Shown piece after piece: positions 33,325 to 38,864 of a DNA stretch of 38,864 nt. A program made the translations under genes and the position numbers. The DNA comes from an uncultured Lachnospiraceae bacterium (GTDB taxonomy: Bacteria; Bacillota; Clostridia; Lachnospirales; Lachnospiraceae): contig CAJTPM010000034.1 in NCBI GenBank assembly GCA_910578085.1, positions 1-38,864 of the forward strand, written 5' to 3'. The notes below the pieces were generated by a model that saw only the letters and a list, made by a program, of their open reading frames with translations, was not told the origin of the DNA and did not search any database. How positions within the stretch are numbered: the first letter of the stretch is position 1; each line of letters opens with the position of its first letter.

Positions 33325-36300
33325 ATGGCAGACGCAAAAACAGAAAAGCAGAAAGTAAAAGAGATCACCGACAAACTGGAAGAAGGCTTAAAAGAGCTTT
33401 TTGAGAGCGAGAAATATAAAAGCTATCTCTCCACCATGTCTAAATTCCACAATTACAGCGTCAACAACACGCTCCTGATCGCTATGCAGAAGCCCGAAGC
33501 CAGCTTGGTCGCAGGTTTCAGGGCATGGCAGAAGAACTTTAACCGCCATGTGAACAAAGGGGAAAAGGGAATCCGTATCCTTGCCCCTGCCCCCTATATC
33601 ATCAAAGAGGAACGGGATAAGTTAGACCCTGTGACCGGGGAGGTGATGCTTGACAAGGAAGGTATGCCACAGACGGAGGAAGTGGAAGTGAAAATCCCCG
33701 CCTTTCGTGCGGTATCTGTGTTTGACGTGTCACAGACGGACGGAGAGCCTATCCCGGAATTGGAGGCAAAGGAGCTGCTATCCACGGTGGAGGGCTATGA
33801 GGACTTTATCAAGGCAGTCACTTATGTTGCCCCTGCCCCTATCAGCTTTGAGGACATTCCCGGCAGCTCAAAGGGGTTTTTCAGCCCCACGGAGAACCGG
33901 ATAGCGGTGCAGGAGGGCATGAGCGAGAGCCAGACGCTGAAAACAATGGTGCATGAAACCGCACATTCCATGCTGCACAGCAAGGAAGTGGACAGCGATA
34001 TTCTTGCGCCGGCAAAAGACCGGAATACGAAAGAGGTGGAGGCGGAGAGCATCGCCTTCACGGTCTGCAGCCACTTCGGGATAGACACATCGGAGTATTC
34101 CTTTGGATATATTGCCGGGTGGTCATCAGGACGTGACATGAAGGAACTGAAATCTTCCCTTGACACAATTCGCAGAACCGCATCGGAGCTGATTACGGGC
34201 ATTGAGGGGCAGTTCCAGGAATTGCGGCGTGACCGGGAGATCATGCAGGAGCAGGAAAAAGAGAGCCTTCTGCTGATCCAGAACAGTGACCTCACCGAGT
34301 ACAGCCTTGTCAGCGTCAGAGGCATGGATGCGGCGGAGATTGTGGAAGCCCTCTCTGCCATGAATGACGATGACAGGCTGAGTGTAGCCGCATATCTGGA
34401 AAGCAGGGGCGCATGGGTTACGGAGATTGCCAATGAGGGGACAAGGGAATTTGGAGAGTACCACCTGGATGTCCGGTATAATACAGATACAAACGAGGTA
34501 ACTGACCTAAAGGCGGAAATGGCATGGAACGAGAGGGCAAAAGAGCCTATCGGGGCGGATGATGTGATTTTAAGGATTACCCATGCTGAGGGTTTTGAGG
34601 TGGAGCGCATTACCAACAAGACACCGGAGGAAGTGCAGGAGATCATGGCAGCACTTACAAAACTGGAACAGAAGGACAGGAAGAATATCCGTGGCTGTCT
34701 GGAAAGCCATGGGGCGGACTATATCCCTATCATTGTCAGCGATGGCAGAAATTCCGGGATGCCGCAGTTTAACGACTTTGAGATTGACCTGGATAAAAAG
34801 AATATAACAGCGATGCACCATTTATCCCCTTCCAAGCAGGCAGAGGGAATCATCAATCGTCTGGAATTTGCCAGGACAGCTTTTTCCGATGATGAGCGCA
34901 GCCTGATTGTAAATTATGCTTTTAAGCTGAATAACATGGAAAAGACAAAGGAACTTGCGGAACATATCTATTATGAGGAAACAGAAGGCAACCAGGGAGC
35001 TGCCCTTGCGGTCATTGACGCACAGGCAGAGATAGACGCACTTCCTGACCCTATGATCGGTCTGTGGGAAATGGAGGAATACGGCTATACATGGGAGGAA
35101 ATGCTGCCGCTTACAAAAGAAACGGCATTAGAACTGTTCGCCCATGACCTGCCTGTGTACCAGCTCCATGAGGACGGTTCGGAAACCTTGATAGAGAAGA
35201 AGGAACAGATTACGGAGTATGAGGGCATTTTCGGCATAGAAAAGAAAGATTGGGAAAATGAGAGGGATTACCGGGAAATGCAGAGTGAGCTTGCTAAGAG
35301 CGCACCGGAAAAGGAGGCGCAGCTTTTATATGGAGATACGGACAAGTATGGCATCTATCAGTTGAAGGACAGCCCGGAGCTTCGTGATTTCCATTTCGCA
35401 GGCACAGCGGAGCTGCTGAGAAGAAGGCTTTTGTCGGACGATTATAAGGAAATTATGCCGGAAAACTACAACCTTATTTATACGGGGGAACTGTCAGACA
35501 TAAAGGGGCAGGGGCAGAGAGGGAAACTGAATGCCATTTTTGAAAAATTCAATATAGACCACCCGGCAGATTACAGAGGGCATTCCCTTTCCGTCAGCGA
35601 TATTGTAGTGCTGCATGAGGACGGGAAGAACAGCACACACTTTGTAGATTCTTATGGTTTTACCGAGCTTTTGCATTTTACAAGGGCGTTGGAGGGCATA
35701 AAGGAGCAGGATATGGAAAAGGCCGGGCCGGAAGAAGCAAAAGATACTTCTGGACATGATGTCCAGAAGCCGGAAACCGGACAGAAACCTTATCCTGATT
35801 TCTATGGGCATACCCTGAGTTATGCAGCCGATCATGGGGAAGTGGACGTATATATGGAATCCCACAAATTTGACAGAGAGTGCAAGGGAGCGATTGAGGA
35901 AACAATCCGGCAGAATTTTGACGGTATGCACTTAAACCATGATATTGTAAAACCTCTGGCAGAGCGGTACGGTTCGGAGCGCATGGCATTTATCCTTGCC
36001 AATACGATTCAGCAGGAATCATGGGACGGACGTTTTTCCAGGGATAACAAGGCATGGGCATCGGAATTTCCCATTTCTGAAAATATCGTGCATGGAATAG
36101 ATATGAACCGTGAGCTGATCGTGGGCAGCCACCCGGCAGTTTTGGACGGCTTTATCGGCATGTTCCGCAGGGAGATATTGGAACAGGAAAAAGAGATGTC
36201 TGCGGAGCAGGAGAAAGCATCTTCTGGACATGATGTCCAGAAGTCGGAAACAAGCCAGACGGACAGGGAACAGGCACAAAGGGAGAATCCGAAAGAAGAA

Positions 36301-38376
36301 CGCCCCAAACTGCAGCCGACGCAGGAAGAACCGGAGAAACCGCCTAAAACAGTGGAAACCGTGGATATGGAAGATGAGGACGAGATTATTGATCTGGGCG
36401 ATGAACGGGATGAAGTGCTTGCGGGAATGAAGCAGTCCTTAAAAGGGGAGCGGGAAACGGAGCGTGAGCCGGCAGAGGAATCCATGCGTCCCGGACAGGA
36501 AGAACCGGGCGGGGACAGGTTCACCTACTATGTCATTGAAGATTTATCCGCAAGAGCAGGCAGCAATCCGGAAAAAGGCGAAGTAGAGCGTTTTGACAGC
36601 CTTGCAGAAGCAATCGCAAGGTTTAAAGAGTGCCGGGAGAGGGAAACTGCCGATGGGACAGACACGACAAGGGCGGTATTTGGGTTCGGCATCAATGGAA
36701 AAGAATTTGACGTACTCCATGTGAAAAACAACCAGAACTGTGTGCCGCTTGAATTTACGCAGGAGGAAGTGGAGAACAGCCGCTTCAAGGGCGATCTGCA
36801 GATTCTGCATCAGGAAGTCGGATTTGACCGGGCAGAGGTTTTCCGGGAAAGACTGCCAGAGGAAACAAAGGCTCTGGTAAAGGAACTGTACGGGCTTCAG
36901 CTAAAGTTCAGCGGCATAAAAGATGTTTCCCCTTACATGGATAAATTTGATATACTCTATGAGCAGGGGAAAATGGAAAACCTGATACCGGAAGGGGAGC
37001 AGAACCGTATCCTTGAAAATATTCCTTTTACAGAATGGAAAAATCCATATATTGATACCAGTGTCGGGGAGACGGGTAAAATTGAACCAGGGAAACGTGC
37101 GGTGGAAGAATTTAAGGCAAAGACCGATGAATTATTCCATGAGATCAGCGAAATGAACCCGGCAGAGATTGAGGAAGCCGTAAAATGCCATGTGCAGGCA
37201 AAGATTGATGAATATGTCATTCGGGCGGAGATTGTAGATGTGGCAGTAGTCGGGAGCCGATGCCGGGGGCTGGAGCGTGAAGGCTCTGACCTTGATGTGG
37301 TGGTGGAGCTTTCCACGAATGAGCGTGAGGATGATCTATTTAACGCTTTTAATAATGAGGATGGAATCCATATCGGCGGCATAAAGGTTGACATTAACCC
37401 GATTACCGCACAGAAGACGGGGACGCTGGAAACATACCTTCCCAAAGCAGAGGAATACCTTGACGGGCTGCGTGAAGCAAGGGAGCAGGAGCAGGCGCAG
37501 GAAACCATGCACCAGGAGCATGGGCAGGCACGGGCAGAAGTCACGCTGACCGTTGCGGAGTGCGGCGAGTTCCACAGCCTGGGAGAGTTTTATGAAAATA
37601 TCCCTACTGTTGAAGAAGCAATCGCAATCTGGAAGCAGATACCGCCAGAGCGCATGAACGGTATTCCTGCTATCGGTATCAATATCCATACACCGGGAAC
37701 AGAAGCGTTTGAAGATGTGGGGATTGACGTTCTGACCGGGAAAAGGATTGACCTTGATATTTTGGAGTATATCCCCGACATAAAGAACAATCCGCAGGCA
37801 ATGGAAGTCATTACGGAGCTTGTGGCGAAGCTGCCGGAAATGGAGATTGACGGGATTATGAGTGAGGAAATGGAATCGACAGTATGGCGGATGCGGATGC
37901 CGGAACTTACACCCGCAGAACAGCTTGCGGTAGAGATTGACCGTTTTACTTTTGATTATGACCCTGATCTTTACCGTGACAATACCCAGAACATGACGGA
38001 GAACGTATCAGAGCTTGCAGAGACTCTGGCGCAGAGGGACACCCAGGACATTGCGGCGTGGCTTTCCGATGTGGCTGCGGAGGGGACAGAGCCGGAAGAA
38101 GCGGAGCGGGCTAAGGAGCTGCTTGAAAAACTGGCAGAGTATAAGCCCCTTGCCAAGATTGAGGAACTGGAAGAGCAGAATTACAATATGGTGGATAATG
38201 TGCTGAATAACGGGGCAGGGGAAAAGGCGCAGAAAGAGGAACAGAAGATGCAGGACAGACCTGCAGCCCGGACTTCCTTAAAAGCCCGTCTTGCGGAAAA
38301 GAAGGCGCTTGTTTCCGGCCAGGGCAAAGACCATGAAGCAAAGGAAAATGAAAAGAAAAATCAGAGGGAGATGTAA
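33325..38376 (+). CDS. ArdC-type polyvalent protein: ssDNA-binding, zincin, YodL, DUF3849 and nucleotidyltransferase domains
   Basis: A 1683-residue multidomain protein. In order: an ArdC N-terminal ssDNA-binding domain (YLSTMSKFHNYSVNNTLLI...RAWQ, ~25-150); a zinc peptidase-like domain with H210-ETA-H214 and a downstream Glu at ~237-241; repeated LPD-type segments (~330-530); a YodL-like domain (YRGHSLSVSDIVVLH, ~670-790); a DUF3849 domain (~850-950) bracketed by palindromes 8 and 9; a nucleotidyltransferase domain with G1310-S1311-x10-D1322-x-D1324 and D1356; an LPD-type end; and RTSLKARLAEKKALV 35 residues from the C-terminus. I chose ATG 33325, after AAAGAAAGGA; GTG 33301 is possible. ArdC proteins protect incoming DNA from restriction, so this one is probably delivered to the recipient. 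Confidence 0.9.
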   Translation: MADAKTEKQKVKEITDKLEEGLKELFESEKYKSYLSTMSKFHNYSVNNTLLIAMQKPEASLVAGFRAWQKNFNRHVNKGEKGIRILAPAPYIIKEERDKLDPVTGEVMLDKEGMPQTEEVEVKIPAFRAVSVFDVSQTDGEPIPELEAKELLSTVEGYEDFIKAVTYVAPAPISFEDIPGSSKGFFSPTENRIAVQEGMSESQTLKTMVHETAHSMLHSKEVDSDILAPAKDRNTKEVEAESIAFTVCSHFGIDTSEYSFGYIAGWSSGRDMKELKSSLDTIRRTASELITGIEGQFQELRRDREIMQEQEKESLLLIQNSDLTEYSLVSVRGMDAAEIVEALSAMNDDDRLSVAAYLESRGAWVTEIANEGTREFGEYHLDVRYNTDTNEVTDLKAEMAWNERAKEPIGADDVILRITHAEGFEVERITNKTPEEVQEIMAALTKLEQKDRKNIRGCLESHGADYIPIIVSDGRNSGMPQFNDFEIDLDKKNITAMHHLSPSKQAEGIINRLEFARTAFSDDERSLIVNYAFKLNNMEKTKELAEHIYYEETEGNQGAALAVIDAQAEIDALPDPMIGLWEMEEYGYTWEEMLPLTKETALELFAHDLPVYQLHEDGSETLIEKKEQITEYEGIFGIEKKDWENERDYREMQSELAKSAPEKEAQLLYGDTDKYGIYQLKDSPELRDFHFAGTAELLRRRLLSDDYKEIMPENYNLIYTGELSDIKGQGQRGKLNAIFEKFNIDHPADYRGHSLSVSDIVVLHEDGKNSTHFVDSYGFTELLHFTRALEGIKEQDMEKAGPEEAKDTSGHDVQKPETGQKPYPDFYGHTLSYAADHGEVDVYMESHKFDRECKGAIEETIRQNFDGMHLNHDIVKPLAERYGSERMAFILANTIQQESWDGRFSRDNKAWASEFPISENIVHGIDMNRELIVGSHPAVLDGFIGMFRREILEQEKEMSAEQEKASSGHDVQKSETSQTDREQAQRENPKEERPKLQPTQEEPEKPPKTVETVDMEDEDEIIDLGDERDEVLAGMKQSLKGERETEREPAEESMRPGQEEPGGDRFTYYVIEDLSARAGSNPEKGEVERFDSLAEAIARFKECRERETADGTDTTRAVFGFGINGKEFDVLHVKNNQNCVPLEFTQEEVENSRFKGDLQILHQEVGFDRAEVFRERLPEETKALVKELYGLQLKFSGIKDVSPYMDKFDILYEQGKMENLIPEGEQNRILENIPFTEWKNPYIDTSVGETGKIEPGKRAVEEFKAKTDELFHEISEMNPAEIEEAVKCHVQAKIDEYVIRAEIVDVAVVGSRCRGLEREGSDLDVVVELSTNEREDDLFNAFNNEDGIHIGGIKVDINPITAQKTGTLETYLPKAEEYLDGLREAREQEQAQETMHQEHGQARAEVTLTVAECGEFHSLGEFYENIPTVEEAIAIWKQIPPERMNGIPAIGINIHTPGTEAFEDVGIDVLTGKRIDLDILEYIPDIKNNPQAMEVITELVAKLPEMEIDGIMSEEMESTVWRMRMPELTPAEQLAVEIDRFTFDYDPDLYRDNTQNMTENVSELAETLAQRDTQDIAAWLSDVAAEGTEPEEAERAKELLEKLAEYKPLAKIEELEEQNYNMVDNVLNNGAGEKAQKEEQKMQDRPAARTSLKARLAEKKALVSGQGKDHEAKENEKKNQREM
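35747..35769 (+). repeat. 23-bp palindrome, copy 8 (in-frame)
   Basis: Perfect arms CTTCTGGACA / TGTCCAGAAG, spacer TGA. Encodes T-SGHDVQ-K just before the DUF3849 domain of the 1683-residue protein. Confidence 0.9.
36221..36243 (+). repeat. 23-bp palindrome, copy 9 (in-frame)
   Basis: Perfect arms CTTCTGGACA / TGTCCAGAAG, spacer TGA. Encodes S-SGHDVQ-K just after the DUF3849 domain, 474 bases (158 codons) downstream of copy 8. Confidence 0.9.
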
Positions 38377-38380
38377 AAGT

Positions 38381-38587
38381 ATGAATACAAGATTTACGGT
38401 GGAAGAAAGTAATTTGATCTGCATTTTTGCGGGAGAAGGCAGGAGCAGGGTTATAGAGGGCATTGAAAGGGCCTTGCCGTATCTCGATGACCCGGATATG
38501 GAGGAACTGTCAAATAGGACAATCGGAAAGCTGCATACCATGACAGACGAAGAATTTGAGCAGCTTGAACTGACCGAAGCAGAATAA
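38381..38587 (+). CDS. TTRAP family protein (putative transposon-transfer assisting protein)
   Basis: A 68-residue acidic protein of the TTRAP family of Tn1549/CTn-type elements: N-terminal RFTVEESNLICIFAGEGRSRVIEGIERALPYL, then LSNRTIGKLHTMTDEEFEQLEL. These small proteins are named for linkage to transfer genes; the mechanism is not known. The start at ATG 38381 follows the upstream stop by 4 bases, with GGGAG at 38366-38370, so it is part of the same transcript. A strong terminator follows 10 bases after the stop and closes this operon. Confidence 0.88.
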   Translation: MNTRFTVEESNLICIFAGEGRSRVIEGIERALPYLDDPDMEELSNRTIGKLHTMTDEEFEQLELTEAE

Positions 38588-38597
38588 AACGTAATGG

Positions 38598-38653
38598 AGC
38601 AGGTTTTCTTCTCACTGATATGTGTGGGGAGGGAACCTGCTTTTTATTTTTCT
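38598..38653 (+). terminator. Strong intrinsic terminator closing the operon
   Basis: Bases 38598-38615 pair with 38624-38641 over 18 positions (AGCAGGTT / AACCTGCT perfect at the base, wobbles further in), followed by TTTTATTTTTCT. It is placed directly after the TTRAP gene. Confidence 0.88.
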
Positions 38654-38713
38654 TTCCAGATACCGCTTACTTCGTCATACGCCATAGAGTGACACAATAC
38701 ACTACTATACCTC

Positions 38714-38742
38714 TTGCGGAGGAAACAAATTTCTGCTATAAT
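38714..38742 (+). promoter_or_regulatory. Predicted sigma-A promoter near the window end
   Basis: TTGCGG (38714-38719), exactly 17 bases, then a perfect TATAAT (38737-38742). It lies 47 bases before the ATG at 38789 and after the operon terminator, so it starts a new transcript. Confidence 0.7.
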
Positions 38743-38788
38743 TGCGTTGGTAAACTTTGCATTTTTTTAGAAAGAGAGCTTGACAAAC

Positions 38789-38864
<76 letters not shown>

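Overview
The window is most of a Tn1549/CTn-type integrative and conjugative element (ICE) of a gut Firmicute, most likely a Lachnospiraceae/Clostridia host. I infer this from gene content and order (ParA-ParB-RepA, PcfB, VirD4, Maff2, VirB6-like, PrgI, VirB4, NlpC/P60 hydrolase, DUF4315, CD1107-type protein, TopB, giant SNF2/methylase protein, ArdC-type polyvalent protein, TTRAP), from strong AGGAGG-type ribosome binding sites, and from middling GC judged by eye. Nearly all genes lie on the + strand and are tightly spaced or overlapping, like one long operon.

Layout. 1-335: the 3' end of a foreign tyrosine-recombinase element (integrase C-terminus, terminal-type inverted repeats, a perfect 20-bp palindrome) that has cut off the 5' end of parA inside its P-loop. 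362-3043: parA (truncated), parB and a RepA_N replication initiator whose coding sequence holds seven 23-bp iteron-like repeats. 3044-3385: a structured non-coding region. 3386-10787: an unrecognised gene, PcfB, the VirD4 coupling protein, Maff2, a VirB6/TrbL-like protein, PrgI and VirB4, which form the core of the secretion machine. 10784-12425: a radical SAM protein and a DNA methyltransferase. 12432-19956: a membrane-anchored M23+NlpC/P60 wall hydrolase, a coiled-coil protein, DUF4315, a CD1107-like surface protein and topoisomerase III. 20034-21564: a small protein, an XRE regulator and an Rpn-type PD-(D/E)XK nuclease with its own promoter and terminator. 21666-31682: a 3338-residue polyvalent methylase/SNF2 protein with TnpV encoded inside it in another frame. 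31784-33148: a regulatory island with two duplicated minus-strand HTH genes and their operators, plus two small + strand genes. 33325-38587: a 1683-residue ArdC/zincin/YodL/DUF3849/nucleotidyltransferase polyvalent protein and TTRAP. The window ends in an ORF start that runs into an (AAGC)n repeat.

Two element-wide patterns are not explained by the gene list. First, four otherwise unrelated proteins (PcfB, the 136-residue coiled-coil protein, the 3338-residue protein and the 1683-residue protein) share a basic motif, [KR]-x-S-[VL]-[KR]-x-[KR]-L-x3-K, that begins 35 or 36 residues from the C-terminus in every case. This is a candidate common docking or type IV secretion signal for proteins delivered with the DNA. 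Second, a 23-bp palindrome occurs nine times on the same strand. Six copies lie inside genes, all in the same reading frame (encoding SGHDVQ or close variants in linkers), and three lie just after stop codons. No relaxase or complete integrase is in the window, so both must lie outside it or be lost.
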